From Burkholderia contaminans (GTDB lineage Bacteria; Pseudomonadota; Gammaproteobacteria; Burkholderiales; Burkholderiaceae): 64,000 nt of DNA. Each line of letters begins with the position of its first letter. Position 1 is the stretch's first letter. A program made the position numbers and the translations under genes. Positions 38,930 to 48,486 of this stretch are shown piece by piece. The notes below the pieces were generated by a model. It saw only the letters and a program-made list of their open reading frames with translations. It searched no databases and was not told where the DNA came from. Location: the NCBI RefSeq assembly GCF_029633825.1, contig NZ_CP090640.1:372001-436000 (forward strand), in the 5' to 3' direction.

Positions 38930-40462
38930 ATGCCGATTTCCGATCTTTCCGCCCGGTTCGCCCCCCGCGCCCGCCTCTGCCTGCGAGCAGCCGCCATCGT
39001 CGCCACCTGTACTGCCCTCGCCTTCGCGCCTGCCGCGCAGGCCGGCAAGAAATCCCGCAAGGAAGCACGCAAGACCACGGTCGTATCGCCCGCCGCACGC
39101 GCGGCCGGCCTGCCGGCGTCCGTGCTCGTCGCGTTGCAGCGCGCGAAGGTGCCGGCGTCGGCGATGAGCGTCGTCGTCGAGCGCGTCGGCGATCCGGAAC
39201 CGCTGATCGCGTGGAATGCGAGCCGGCCGATGATGCCTGCGTCGACGATGAAGCTCGTGACGACCTTCTCGGGCCTGTCGATCCTCGGCCCCGACTACCG
39301 CTGGCGCACGACCGCCTACACGGACGGCACGATCGACCCCGACGGCACGCTGCAGGGCAACCTGTACATCAAGGGCACCGGCGATCCGAAGCTCGTGCCC
39401 GAGGAGCTGATCGACCTCGTCGACAAGCTCCGCAAGGCCGGTGTCAAGCGCGTGGCCGGCGGCCTCGTGCTCGACAAGAGCTACTTCGCGGCCTCGACCC
39501 GCGATCTCCCTTCGTTCGACGACGACGCGAGCGCGCCGTACAACGTCGGCCCCGACCCGCTGCTGTACGCATTCAAGGCCGTGTCGTTCACCGTCACGCC
39601 GGGCGACGACGGCAAGGTGGCCGTCGACGTGCTGCCGCCGCTCGCGGATCTGTCGATCGACAACCAGCTGGTCGAGGGCACGGGCTCGTGCAGCGCGGCC
39701 GCCGCGGCCGCGCGCCCGACGCTGACGGCCGGCGGCGGGATCATGACCGCGTCGTTCGCGGGCGACTACCCGCTGCGCTGCGGCGCGCACACGACCAACC
39801 TCGCGATCCTCGATCACACGACGTTCTTCGCACGCGGCTTCCTCGCGCTGTGGCAGCAGGACGGCGGCACGATCGCGGGGCCGGTGAGCGAGGGCAAGGT
39901 GCCGACCACCGCGCGGCCCCTCGCCGTGCATCACAGCCCGGTGCTCGGCAGCATCGTCTACGACATCAACAAGTTCAGCAACAACGTGATGGCGCGCAAC
40001 CTGTTCCTGACGATCGGCGCGGCCAGCGGCAAGCCGCCCGCGACGCCCGAGCAGTCGAGCCGCGTGATCCAGGCGTTCCTGCAGAAGAACGGCATCGCGA
40101 TGCCCGACCTCGTGCTCGAGAACGGCTCGGGCCTGTCGCGCGAAGAGCATGTGAGCGCGCTGTCGCTTGCCGCGCTGCTGCAGGCCGCGAACGCGAGCCC
40201 CGTCGCGCAGGCCTTCGTCGATTCGCTGCCGATCGCCGGCATCGACGGCACGATGAAGAACCGCCTCACCAACGCCGGCGTGCTCGGCAACGCGCACATC
40301 AAGACCGGCACGCTGCGCGACGTGCGCGCGATCGCCGGCTACGTCGCCGGTGCGGACGGCCAGAGCTACATCGTCGTGAGCTTCATCAACAACGATCACG
40401 CCGAAGCCGCACGGGCCGCGCATGACTCGCTGCTCGAGTGGATCTACGCCGGCGCGCATTGA
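38930..40462 (+). CDS. dacB: D-alanyl-D-alanine carboxypeptidase/endopeptidase (PBP4, DacB)
   Basis: A 510-residue class C penicillin-binding protein. The signal peptide is about 1-39. The active-site S-x-x-K is S105-T-M-K108, S-x-N appears as F-S-N-N, and K-T-G is in H-I-K-T-G-T-L-R-D. The extra domain between the first and second motifs is the PBP4/S13 insertion. It removes terminal D-Ala and cuts D-Ala-mDAP crosslinks in peptidoglycan. I chose ATG 38930; an in-frame ATG at 38870 would lengthen the signal region unnaturally. It is divergent from the response regulator gene, 174 bp apart. Confidence 0.92.
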   Translation: MPISDLSARFAPRARLCLRAAAIVATCTALAFAPAAQAGKKSRKEARKTTVVSPAARAAGLPASVLVALQRAKVPASAMSVVVERVGDPEPLIAWNASRPMMPASTMKLVTTFSGLSILGPDYRWRTTAYTDGTIDPDGTLQGNLYIKGTGDPKLVPEELIDLVDKLRKAGVKRVAGGLVLDKSYFAASTRDLPSFDDDASAPYNVGPDPLLYAFKAVSFTVTPGDDGKVAVDVLPPLADLSIDNQLVEGTGSCSAAAAAARPTLTAGGGIMTASFAGDYPLRCGAHTTNLAILDHTTFFARGFLALWQQDGGTIAGPVSEGKVPTTARPLAVHHSPVLGSIVYDINKFSNNVMARNLFLTIGAASGKPPATPEQSSRVIQAFLQKNGIAMPDLVLENGSGLSREEHVSALSLAALLQAANASPVAQAFVDSLPIAGIDGTMKNRLTNAGVLGNAHIKTGTLRDVRAIAGYVAGADGQSYIVVSFINNDHAEAARAAHDSLLEWIYAGAH

Positions 40463-40863
40463 GGTTGCGGCGCGCCACGACACACGGCGCGCCCATGACC
40501 TGCTGCCGGCGCACGTCGGCCCGCGTCGGCATCGGCGCGGCACCATGCAGCGGGTCGCCCTGACGCGCCGCCGGGGCGGCCTGCCGGCGCCTTCGCACAC
40601 CGAATCCCGCCCTCCCCAGTTTGAAACGCCAGCCGCCACCGGCGCACGACACACCGCGCGGGCATCACGCCCGAAAAAACAGGGCCGCACCGCCTGGCCC
40701 CGTGCCGCGCGGCTTCCGTAAAAACCCTGTCCTCAGAGGGAACCCTCTACGCTGCCCCCTCGCCTAGCGCGTGGCGATTGCGTAGGCTGTTGGCCTGACC
40801 GATATCTACAACGGGCCACACGCCCGGCCTCAAGGCTTGCAGGGGAAAGAAGGAGACACGCCC
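40463..40863. other. Gene-free stretch between dacB and the sterol-desaturase gene
   Basis: In these 401 bp I see no credible gene. The last 200 bp contain AT-richer patches (G-T-A-A-A-A-A-C and CGATATCTAC) that could hold the downstream promoter, and AGGGGAAAGAAGGAGAC before the next ATG is a strong ribosome site. No clear terminator for dacB was found. Confidence 0.5.
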
Positions 40864-41778
40864 ATGCGATTCGACGTCGAATTGCTTCTGCTCGCGCTGG
40901 CGCCCGTCTTCCTGCTCTGCATCGCGTGGGAGGCCTGGCACCTCGCCCGCACCCGTGCGCAGGACCCCGTCTATGCGTGGCGCGACACGCTGTGCAACGC
41001 GGCGCTCGCGCTGATGCACCAGGGCGCCGACAAGATCGCGTGGCTGTTCGTGATCCCCGTCTATGCGTACTGCTACCGGCACTATCGCGTGTTCACGTGG
41101 CACGACGGCTGGCTGTCGTTCGCGGTGCTGTTCGTCGCGCAGGATTTCCTCTACTACGTATTTCATCGTGCGAGCCATCGCGTGCGCTGGCTGTGGGCCG
41201 CGCACGTCGTGCACCACTCGTCCGAGCGGATGAATTTCTCGACCGCGTTCCGCCAGAGCCTGATGTACCCGGTCGCGGGGATGTGGGTGTTCTGGCTGCC
41301 GCTCGCGTTCGCCGGCTTTCCGCCGCAACAGGTCGTCGGCATCGTGCTGATCAACCTCGCGTTCCAGTTCTTCGTGCACACGCAGGCGATCGGCAAGCTC
41401 GGCTGGCTCGAATACGTGCTGAACACGCCGTCGATCCACCGTGCGCATCATGCGCGCAACCCGCGCTACATCGACCGCAATTACGCAGGCGTCCTGGTGA
41501 TCTGGGATCGCCTGTTCGGCAGCTATGTCGAGGAAACGCCCGACGATCCGCCGCGGTACGGGATCGTCGAGCGACTCGACTCGAACAACCCTCTCGTCGC
41601 GACGTTCCACGAGTGGGTTTCGATGGCCGGCGACGCGTTGCGCGTCGACGGCTGGCGCAACAAGCTGCGCGCGATTTTCGGCCCGCCCGAATGGGCGAGC
41701 GCTTATCATGCGCAGATTGCCGAGGCCGCGAACCCCGATCCGCGCACCGTGCCGCTTGCGGTTGCGCGAGACCAATAA
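40864..41778 (+). CDS. Sterol desaturase / fatty acid hydroxylase-family membrane protein
   Basis: A 304-residue membrane protein with about four to five hydrophobic segments. The di-iron histidine motifs are visible: H-R-A-S-H-R (near 102), H-V-V-H-H-S-S-E (near 114) and H-R-A-H-H-A-R-N (near 192). These mark the fatty acid hydroxylase superfamily, which acts on lipids, ceramides, carotenoids or ether lipids. The exact substrate in Burkholderia is unknown and no lipid-biosynthesis neighbours give a hint. The ATG at 40864 has an A/G-rich ribosome site (AAGGAGACACGCCC). Confidence 0.88.
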   Translation: MRFDVELLLLALAPVFLLCIAWEAWHLARTRAQDPVYAWRDTLCNAALALMHQGADKIAWLFVIPVYAYCYRHYRVFTWHDGWLSFAVLFVAQDFLYYVFHRASHRVRWLWAAHVVHHSSERMNFSTAFRQSLMYPVAGMWVFWLPLAFAGFPPQQVVGIVLINLAFQFFVHTQAIGKLGWLEYVLNTPSIHRAHHARNPRYIDRNYAGVLVIWDRLFGSYVEETPDDPPRYGIVERLDSNNPLVATFHEWVSMAGDALRVDGWRNKLRAIFGPPEWASAYHAQIAEAANPDPRTVPLAVARDQ

Positions 41779-41873
41779 ACCGTTTCAGCCAACGGCCGCC
41801 GCGCAGCCCGGAACCGAGCAGGCACGCGGCAGATGAGAGACACATCAGGCCATATCTACGAGGAGATCGAACG

Positions 41874-43004
41874 ATGCAGACACAACAACACGCACCCGCC
41901 CGCACCCGTCAGCGCATGCTGCGCACCGCGCAGGTCGCGATCGCCGGCGCCGCACTGGCGCTGCTCGCCGCATGCGGCGGCGGTGACGACAACAACAGCA
42001 ACAGCGCATCGAACACGCCGCCGTCGGGCGTGAAAATGCAGGTCGTATCGTTCGGCGACAGCCTGTCCGACGCGGGCACCTACTCGCAGATCAAGCTCGG
42101 CTTCGGCGGCGGCCGCTTCACGACCAACCCGGGCCAGGTGTGGACGCAGAACGTCGCGCAGTACTACGGCGACACGCTGCAGCCCGCGAACCAGGGCGGT
42201 TTCGGCATTCCGCTGCAGGCCACCGGCGGCCTCGGCTACGCACAGGGCGGCTCGCGCGTGACCCAGCAGCCGGGCATCGGCCATGCGGACGCCAGCGTGC
42301 CGAACGCCGATTACGCGCAAGCGACCACGACGCCGATCGCCGACCAGGTCAAGCAATACGTGTCGCAGCACGGCAGCTTCAACGCGGGCCAGATCGTGCT
42401 GCTGAACGGCGGCGCGAACGACATCTTCTACCAGGTCGCGGCGCTGCAGGCCGGCGCGATCACGCCGACGCAACTGCAGCAGAACATCGGCGCTGCCGCG
42501 CAACAGCTCGCGGGCATCGTGCAGCAGATCGTCGCCGCCGGCGCGACGCACGTGTTCGTGTCGAACGTGCCGGATATCGGCGGCACGCCGCTCGCGCTCC
42601 AGGGCGGCTCGCAGAAGACCCTCACGCAACTGTCGATGCTGTTCAACGGCACGCTCGCCGCGACGCTGCAGGCGCTCAAGGTCGACACGACCAAGTACGT
42701 GCTGCTCGACACGTTCACGTGGCAGGACGGTATCCTCGCGAACTACCAGGCGAACGGCTTCGCCGTGTCGAACACCGACACCGCCTGTAACCTGAAGGCG
42801 ATGGTGCAGGCCGCCACGCAGTACGGCGTCGCGAACGCAACCGCATTCGGCTCGTCGCTGTTCTGCTCGCCGCAGAACTACACGGTCGCGAACGCGGACC
42901 AGACCTACATGTTCGCCGACACGGTCCACCCGACCACGCGCCTGCATGCGCTGTTCGCGCAGTTCGCGCAGTCGAAGATCGCGGCCTCGGGCGTCGGCAA
43001 GTAA
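41874..43004 (+). CDS. GDSL-family esterase/lipase lipoprotein
   Basis: A 376-residue secreted SGNH hydrolase. The signal peptide ends A-L-L-A-A-C with likely lipidated Cys34, followed by a Gly/Asp/Asn/Ser-rich linker. Block I is F-G-D-S-L-S-D-A-G with catalytic Ser63, block III is G-G-A-N-D, and the Asp-His pair is in D-T-V-H-P. There is no C-terminal autotransporter barrel, unlike longer family members such as EstA. It lies 95 bp after the desaturase gene and ends with a strong terminator. Confidence 0.9.
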   Translation: MQTQQHAPARTRQRMLRTAQVAIAGAALALLAACGGGDDNNSNSASNTPPSGVKMQVVSFGDSLSDAGTYSQIKLGFGGGRFTTNPGQVWTQNVAQYYGDTLQPANQGGFGIPLQATGGLGYAQGGSRVTQQPGIGHADASVPNADYAQATTTPIADQVKQYVSQHGSFNAGQIVLLNGGANDIFYQVAALQAGAITPTQLQQNIGAAAQQLAGIVQQIVAAGATHVFVSNVPDIGGTPLALQGGSQKTLTQLSMLFNGTLAATLQALKVDTTKYVLLDTFTWQDGILANYQANGFAVSNTDTACNLKAMVQAATQYGVANATAFGSSLFCSPQNYTVANADQTYMFADTVHPTTRLHALFAQFAQSKIAASGVGK

Positions 43005-43030
43005 GCCGCCGGCCACGCGCCCAAACGAAA

Positions 43031-43066
43031 ACGCCCGACCGGTTCGCGCCGGTCGGGCGTTTTTTC
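43031..43066 (+). terminator. Rho-independent terminator after the GDSL lipase gene
   Basis: ACGCCCGACCGG and CCGGTCGGGCGT form a 12-bp perfect stem with a six-base loop, followed by six T. It may also end transcription arriving from tsaC on the other strand. Confidence 0.9.
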
Positions 43067-43115
43067 ATGTGCGGGAAACCGGCGCGGCGACGGTCGCGTC
43101 AACCGTGCGCCTTCG

Positions 43116-44144
43116 TCATTCGGCCGCTTCGAACGCCGCGGCCGCGCGGCCGAGCCGGTCGTTGACCGCGATCCATTCGACGGTCTCCGGCAACTTTTCG
43201 ACGAGGATGCGCGCGACCTGTGCGCGGTCGAGCGCACGCAGCATCCCGTACAGCTCGCGCGCATACGCGGACGGATCTTCCGGCGCCGCGACGAAATGCA
43301 CGCCGTCGGCCTGCGCCCACTGCCCCGCGCGCGACGCGCGGGCGACCAGCGCGACGCGTTCGCCATCGGTTTGCGCGGCCGCGAGCAGCGGCTCGAGCGC
43401 GTCGAACGGCAGCAGCGCGAGCGGCGTGCGCGGCGCGTAGTGCGCCTTCAGCGTGCCGGACGCGCGCGGCGCGGTCGCGTCGCTGCCGTCCGGCAGCTTC
43501 GGCGCGCGGCCGAGCACGTCGGCGATCTGCTGCGGCGTCACGTGCCCCGGGCGCAGCAGCGCCGGGAAACCGCGCGACAGGTCGACGATCGTCGATTCGA
43601 TACCGACTTCCGATGCGCCGCCGTCGAGCACGTGCACGGTTTCGCCGAATTCGTCACGCACGTGCTGCGCGGTGGTCGGGCTCACATGGCCGAACCGGTT
43701 CGCGGACGGCGCAGCCACGCCGCCATGCCCGCCGCGCCGCGCGCTGAACGCGGCCAGCAGCGCCTGCGCAACCGGATGCGACGGGCAGCGCAGCCCGACC
43801 GAATCCTGGCCGCCGCTCACGGCGTCCGGAATGCGCGCGTGGCGCTTCAGGATCAGCGTCAGCGGGCCCGGCCAGAACGCATCGATCAACGCCTGCGCGT
43901 CGGCCGGCAGATCGTCGACCCAGTAGCCGGGATCGCCGCCGGGCGGCAGGTGCACGATCACCGGATGATTCGCGGGCCGCCCCTTCGCCGCGTAGATGCG
44001 CGCGACGGCCTCGGGATTCGCCGCATCGCCGCCGAGCCCGTAGACGGTTTCGGTCGGAAAGGCGACGAGCTGGCCCGCGTCGAGCAACGCGGAGGCCGCG
44101 TCGATCTGCGCAACAGTCACGGAGTTCGGAAGATCGATGGACAT
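43116..44144 (-). CDS. tsaC: Threonylcarbamoyl-AMP synthase (Sua5/YrdC/TsaC)
   Basis: A 342-residue Sua5-type enzyme. The YrdC domain (about 15-205) includes F-P-T-E-T-V-Y-G-L-G and the K-x-R region A-K-G-R-P, then P-S-A-N. The remaining residues form the Sua5 C-terminal domain, which distinguishes it from the short YrdC. It makes threonylcarbamoyl-AMP for the t6A modification of ANN-decoding tRNAs. It follows purK by 11 bp and is the last gene of the purC-purE-purK-tsaC run. Confidence 0.93.
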   Translation of the reverse strand: MSIDLPNSVTVAQIDAASALLDAGQLVAFPTETVYGLGGDAANPEAVARIYAAKGRPANHPVIVHLPPGGDPGYWVDDLPADAQALIDAFWPGPLTLILKRHARIPDAVSGGQDSVGLRCPSHPVAQALLAAFSARRGGHGGVAAPSANRFGHVSPTTAQHVRDEFGETVHVLDGGASEVGIESTIVDLSRGFPALLRPGHVTPQQIADVLGRAPKLPDGSDATAPRASGTLKAHYAPRTPLALLPFDALEPLLAAAQTDGERVALVARASRAGQWAQADGVHFVAAPEDPSAYARELYGMLRALDRAQVARILVEKLPETVEWIAVNDRLGRAAAAFEAAE

Positions 44145-44155
44145 CGGCTGGCGCC

Positions 44156-45367
44156 TCAGTCGAGCGGCACGCGCAGCAGCTGCGCGCACGCGGTGGCCGC
44201 GGCAACGGCTTCGTCGCGCGTTTCGGCCGTGAAGTTCACGTGGCCCATCTTGCGGCCGATGCGCGCCTCTTCCTTGCCGTACAGGTGCAGGTGCGCGGTC
44301 GGCATCGCCGCGACCGTGTCCCACGGCGGCGTGACGGACTCGCCTGCGGCACCTGCGCCGGTCGCACCGTTCGGGAACCACACGTCGCCGAGGATGTTCA
44401 GCATCGCGGCCGGCGAATGCTGGCGCGTGTTGCCGAGCGGCATGCGCGTCATCGCGCGCACCTGCTGCTCGAACTGGCTCGTGGCGCACGCATCGACCGT
44501 GTAGTGGCCGGAGTTGTGCGGGCGCGGCGCCATCTCGTTCGCGACGAACGAACCGTCTTCCAGCACGAAGAATTCGACGCACAGCACGCCAACGTAGCCG
44601 AGCGTATCCGCGATCCGCACGGCGGCCTGCTGCGCCTCTTCGACGCGCGCCGCATCGGCGGCCGGCGCGGGCACGACGGTCAGCGCGAGGATGCCGTTGT
44701 GGTGCACGTTCTGCGCGAGCGGGAACGCGGCCGAGCGGCCGTCGGCGCCGCGCGCGATCAGCGCCGACACTTCGTATTTCAGCGGCAGGCGCTTTTCGAG
44801 CACGCACGGCACGCCGTTCAGCGCCGCATGCGCGTCGCGCGCTTCCTGCGCGGTGCTCACACGCACCTGGCCCTTGCCGTCGTAGCCGAGGCGCGCCGTC
44901 TTCAGGATGCCCGGCAGCACCGCGTCGAGGGCGGCGTCGTCGAGCGCGGCAAGCGCCGCCGCCGATTCGATCACGACGTGCGGCGCGACGGGCACGCCCG
45001 ACGCTTCGATGAAGCGCTTCTCCGCGATCCGGTCCTGCGCGACCGCGACGCAGCGGCCGGCGGGCGCGACGAACGTCGTGCGCGCGAGGAAATCGAGGCT
45101 CGCAGCCGGCACGTTCTCGAATTCCGTCGATACCGCGTCGCACAGGTCGGCCAGTTCGGCGAGTGCGGCTTCGTCGTCGTAGGCCGCGCGCAGGTGGCGG
45201 TCGGCGACCGCGCCGGCGGGGCTCGTCGGATCGGGATCGAGCACGGCGACGCGATAGCCCATCGACTGGGCGGCAAAGCAGAACATGCGGCCGAGCTGGC
45301 CACCGCCGACCATGCCAAGCCACGCGCCGGGCAGGATCGGGGAAACGGAATCAGGAGTTGCGGTCAT
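44156..45367 (-). CDS. purK: N5-carboxyaminoimidazole ribonucleotide synthase PurK
   Basis: A 403-residue ATP-grasp enzyme. It starts with a [11 protein letters not shown] nucleotide-like loop; the ATP-grasp core includes [16 protein letters not shown] near 150-165 and [12 protein letters not shown] near 270. It converts AIR, bicarbonate and ATP to N5-CAIR in purine synthesis. PurE, encoded next upstream (87 bp away), uses its product. Confidence 0.97.
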   Translation of the reverse strand: MTATPDSVSPILPGAWLGMVGGGQLGRMFCFAAQSMGYRVAVLDPDPTSPAGAVADRHLRAAYDDEAALAELADLCDAVSTEFENVPAASLDFLARTTFVAPAGRCVAVAQDRIAEKRFIEASGVPVAPHVVIESAAALAALDDAALDAVLPGILKTARLGYDGKGQVRVSTAQEARDAHAALNGVPCVLEKRLPLKYEVSALIARGADGRSAAFPLAQNVHHNGILALTVVPAPAADAARVEEAQQAAVRIADTLGYVGVLCVEFFVLEDGSFVANEMAPRPHNSGHYTVDACATSQFEQQVRAMTRMPLGNTRQHSPAAMLNILGDVWFPNGATGAGAAGESVTPPWDTVAAMPTAHLHLYGKEEARIGRKMGHVNFTAETRDEAVAAATACAQLLRVPLD

Positions 45368-45454
45368 GTCAGTGGTCGGTCGCGGCGGGCGCTGCCCGCC
45401 GCAGTGGGGAAGTCAGGCAGCCGCCGGAATGGCAGTGCGGCCGCCGATGCGCCG

Positions 45455-45976
45455 TCATTCCAGCGGCGGCAGCACCATCGCGTGCGCGGCTTCGTTCTGG
45501 CGCACGCGGAACGCGGCGAGGCGGTTCGCATAGTCGACCGAGTTGCCGGACAGGATCGACACCGCGAACAGCGCGGCATTCGCGGCACCGGCCTCGCCGA
45601 TCGCGAACGTCGCGACGGGCACGCCCTTCGGCATCTGCACGATCGAGTGCAGCGAATCGACACCCTTCAGGTACTTGCTCGCGACCGGCACGCCGAGCAC
45701 CGGCACCGTGGTTTTCGCGGCCAGCATGCCGGGCAGGTGCGCGGCGCCGCCGGCGCCCGCGATGATCGCGCGCAGCCCGCGCTCGCGCGCCTTCTCCGCA
45801 TAATCAAACATCTCGTCGGGCATCCGGTGCGCGGACACGACCTTCGCTTCGTACGGCACGCCGAATTCCTGCAGGATGGCGACCGCGTGCTTCATCACGT
45901 CCCAGTCGGAACTCGAACCCATCAGCACGCCGACGAGCGGCGCGCTGTGCGTGTGGGCAGTCTGAACTTCGCTCAT
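45455..45976 (-). CDS. purE: N5-carboxyaminoimidazole ribonucleotide mutase PurE
   Basis: A 173-residue class I PurE. The signature G-S-S-S-D-W is near residue 20 and the catalytic region S-A-H-R-M-P and [10 protein letters not shown] follows. It moves the carboxyl group of N5-CAIR to give CAIR. It lies 16 bp after purC and before purK, as one purine operon. Confidence 0.97.
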   Translation of the reverse strand: MSEVQTAHTHSAPLVGVLMGSSSDWDVMKHAVAILQEFGVPYEAKVVSAHRMPDEMFDYAEKARERGLRAIIAGAGGAAHLPGMLAAKTTVPVLGVPVASKYLKGVDSLHSIVQMPKGVPVATFAIGEAGAANAALFAVSILSGNSVDYANRLAAFRVRQNEAAHAMVLPPLE

Positions 45977-45992
45977 GTGTTCCGTTCCCCGA

Positions 45993-46883
45993 TCAGGCCA
46001 GCGACTGGCCCGTGATGCGCTCGAGCGCTTCCTGATACTTCGCGGCCGTCTTCTCGACGACGTCGGCCGGCAGCGCAGGCGCCGGCGCGGTCTTGCCCCA
46101 CGGCTGCGCCTCGAGCCAGTCGCGCACGAACTGCTTGTCGAACGACGGCGGGTTCGTGCCGACTTCGTACTGGTCGGCCGGCCAGAAGCGCGACGAATCG
46201 GCGGTCAGCACTTCGTCCATCAGGTACAGCTTGCCGTGGTTGTCGAGGCCGAATTCGAACTTCGTGTCGGCGATGATGATGCCGCGCGTGGCCGCGTAGT
46301 CGGCCGCTTCCTTGTACAGCTTGATCGAGATGTCGCGGATCGTCGCGGCCAGCTCGGTGCCGATGCGGCGCTCGGTTTCCTCGAACGTGATGTTCTCGTC
46401 GTGCTCGCCCATCTCGGCCTTCGCGGCCGGCGTGAAGATCGGCTCGGGTAGCTTCTGCGCGTTCTGCAGGCCTTCCGGCAGCTGCACGCCGCACACGGCG
46501 CCCGACGCCTGGTATTCCTTCCAGCCGCTGCCGGCCAGGTAGCCGCGCACGACTGCTTCGATCATGATCGGCTCGAGGCGCTTGACGACCACGCCGCGGC
46601 CCTTCACCTGCTCGACCTCGTCGGCGGCGACAACCGCTTCCGGCGCGTCGCCCGTCAGGTGGTTCGGCACGATGTGCGCAAGCTTGTCGAACCAGAAGTT
46701 CGCCATCTGGTTCAGCACGCGGCCCTTGTTCGGAATCGGCTCGCCCATCACCACGTCGAATGCCGACAGGCGATCGGTCGTGACGATCAGGAGCTTGTCG
46801 TTGCCGACCGCGTAGTTATCGCGGACCTTGCCGCGACCGAGGAGCGGCAGCGAGCGGAGCGTGGATTCGTAGAGGGTAGACAT
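45993..46883 (-). CDS. purC: SAICAR synthetase PurC
   Basis: A 296-residue protein of the SAICAR synthetase fold: G-K-V-R-D-N-Y at the N-terminus (nucleotide lid), R-G-Y-L-A-G-S-G-W near 115, and the late [11 protein letters not shown] motif. It condenses CAIR with aspartate. It is the first gene of the purCEK-tsaC run, so the four genes encode three successive purine steps plus one tRNA modification step. Confidence 0.97.
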   Translation of the reverse strand: MSTLYESTLRSLPLLGRGKVRDNYAVGNDKLLIVTTDRLSAFDVVMGEPIPNKGRVLNQMANFWFDKLAHIVPNHLTGDAPEAVVAADEVEQVKGRGVVVKRLEPIMIEAVVRGYLAGSGWKEYQASGAVCGVQLPEGLQNAQKLPEPIFTPAAKAEMGEHDENITFEETERRIGTELAATIRDISIKLYKEAADYAATRGIIIADTKFEFGLDNHGKLYLMDEVLTADSSRFWPADQYEVGTNPPSFDKQFVRDWLEAQPWGKTAPAPALPADVVEKTAAKYQEALERITGQSLA

Positions 46884-46903
46884 CGTCTTTTCGCAGATAA
46901 GGA

Positions 46904-46951
46904 GCCAAACAAAAAGGGAAACGCCGTTCCCCGCGGCAGGCGGGAACGGCG
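46904..46951 (-). terminator. Terminator after fba (- strand)
   Basis: CGCCGTTCCC (46922-46931) and GGGAACGGCG (46942-46951) form a perfect 10-bp stem. On the - strand it is followed by a T-rich tract (TTTCCCTTTTTGTTT). It lies about 160 bp after the fba stop and before purC, so fba and the purine genes are probably separate transcripts. Confidence 0.85.
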
Positions 46952-47107
46952 GTCTTGCAATACGTCGGCGAACCGGCCGGGCGACAGCGCCCGGGCAGTT
47001 GCCGGCCGGCCCTCGTTCGGCCGGACGGAGCGGCTGTGGGGCCGGATCAGATCCGGCCGGACAACCTTGCCGTTGCCCACATCGGGCGCGGCAATCGTAC
47101 TACAGTC

Positions 47108-48172
47108 TCAGCGCACGACCTGTGCGAGCGCGCCGGACTTGTACTGCTCGGCGATCTTGTCGAGCGCCACCGGCTTGATCTTGCCGGCCTGGCCTTCGCA
47201 ACCGAACGCGAGGTAGCGGTCGACGCAGACCTGCTTCGCCGCTTCGCGCGCGGGCTTCAGGTAATCGCGCGGATCGAACTTGCCCGGGTTCTCGAACAGG
47301 TAGCGGCGGATCGCACCGGTGATCGCCAGACGCAGGTCGGTGTCGATGTTGATCTTGCGCACGCCGTGCTTGATGCCTTCCTGGATTTCCTCGACCGGCA
47401 CGCCGTAGGTTTCCTTCATGTCGCCGCCGAATTCGCGGATCTCGGCCAGCAGTTCCTGCGGCACCGACGACGAACCGTGCATCACCAGGTGGGTGTTCGG
47501 GATGCGCGCGTGGATTTCCTTGATGCGCTGGATCGACAGGATGTCGCCCGTCGGCTTCTTCGAGAACTTGTACGCGCCGTGCGACGTGCCGATCGCGATC
47601 GCGAGTGCATCGCACTGCGTGAGCTTCACGAAGTCGGCGGCCTGCTCCGGATCGGTCAGCAGCTGCTCGCGGGTCATCGTGCCTTCCGCGCCGTGGCCGT
47701 CTTCCTTGTCGCCCTTCATCGTCTCGAGCGAGCCGAGCACGCCGAGTTCGGCCTCGACCGTCACGCCGATCGAGTGCGCCATCTCGACGACCTTGCGCGA
47801 CACGTCGACGTTGTACTCGTACGATGCGACCGTCTTGCCGTCGGCTTCCAGCGAACCGTCCATCATCACGCTGGTGAAGCCGCTGCGGATCGCGGCCATG
47901 CAGACTGCCGGCGACTGGCCGTGATCCTGGTGCATCACGACCGGGATGTGCGGGTACGACTCGACTGCTGCTTCGATCAGGTGGCGCAGGAACGGCTCGC
48001 CCGCGTACTTACGCGCGCCGGCCGATGCCTGCATGATCACGGGCGCGCCGACCTGGTCCGCCGCCGCCATGATCGCCTGGACCTGCTCCAGGTTGTTCAC
48101 GTTGAAGGCCGGCAGGCCGTAACCGTGCTCCGCCGCGTGGTCCAGCAATTGACGCATTGATACGAGAGGCAT
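47108..48172 (-). CDS. fba: Fructose-bisphosphate aldolase, class II
   Basis: A 354-residue class II (zinc) aldolase of the Calvin-cycle subtype. Zinc ligands are in V-M-H-Q-D-H-G (H81 and H84, with catalytic D83) and further histidines in the T-S-H-G-A-Y-K and H-G-S-S-S motifs. It cleaves fructose 1,6-bisphosphate in glycolysis and works backwards in gluconeogenesis. It is not a gatY/kbaY partner for the GatZ/KbaZ protein by position. On the same strand, pyk and pgk lie upstream. Confidence 0.96.
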   Translation of the reverse strand: MPLVSMRQLLDHAAEHGYGLPAFNVNNLEQVQAIMAAADQVGAPVIMQASAGARKYAGEPFLRHLIEAAVESYPHIPVVMHQDHGQSPAVCMAAIRSGFTSVMMDGSLEADGKTVASYEYNVDVSRKVVEMAHSIGVTVEAELGVLGSLETMKGDKEDGHGAEGTMTREQLLTDPEQAADFVKLTQCDALAIAIGTSHGAYKFSKKPTGDILSIQRIKEIHARIPNTHLVMHGSSSVPQELLAEIREFGGDMKETYGVPVEEIQEGIKHGVRKINIDTDLRLAITGAIRRYLFENPGKFDPRDYLKPAREAAKQVCVDRYLAFGCEGQAGKIKPVALDKIAEQYKSGALAQVVR

Positions 48173-48486
48173 TGTGGAACTCCATGGAATGAAAACCGGT
48201 GCGCCCTGACGCCGGCGCGGCGCTCGCTCCCGGACGAACCCGGGGTGGCGCGGCGCGGCTGAGCGTCGAATAGCCGCATTTTATCGCGAAGCGCCTCCGA
48301 TTCCGACCGCCCGGTGGCGCCGACTCGCAATTTGTTACGTTCGCACGGCACAATGCGGGCAAAAATGAGAAAAAAAGCCGCGCGGGGCTTCGACCCCACG
48401 CGGCTTTCGCGTAAAAAACGGTGCCCGATCGATTTTCCAGCCGATCCGGCGCCGGCCCGCTGGCCGGCCCGATGTTCAGCCGGCGC
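48173..48486. terminator. Pyk terminator and fba upstream region
   Basis: This 314-bp gene-free stretch contains, at 48374-48407, a stem AAAGCCGCG-CGGGG / CCCC-ACGCGGCTTT with one mismatch and loop CTTCGA. On the - strand it is followed by seven T, so it ends pyk transcription. The rest should hold the fba promoter; I see no clear box. No gene found. Confidence 0.85.

Noticed and set aside
47108..48172. Class II aldolase as catalytic partner for the GatZ/KbaZ protein
   Set aside because: Sequence and context (next to pyk and pgk) are those of the glycolytic/Calvin-type Fba, 34 kb away.
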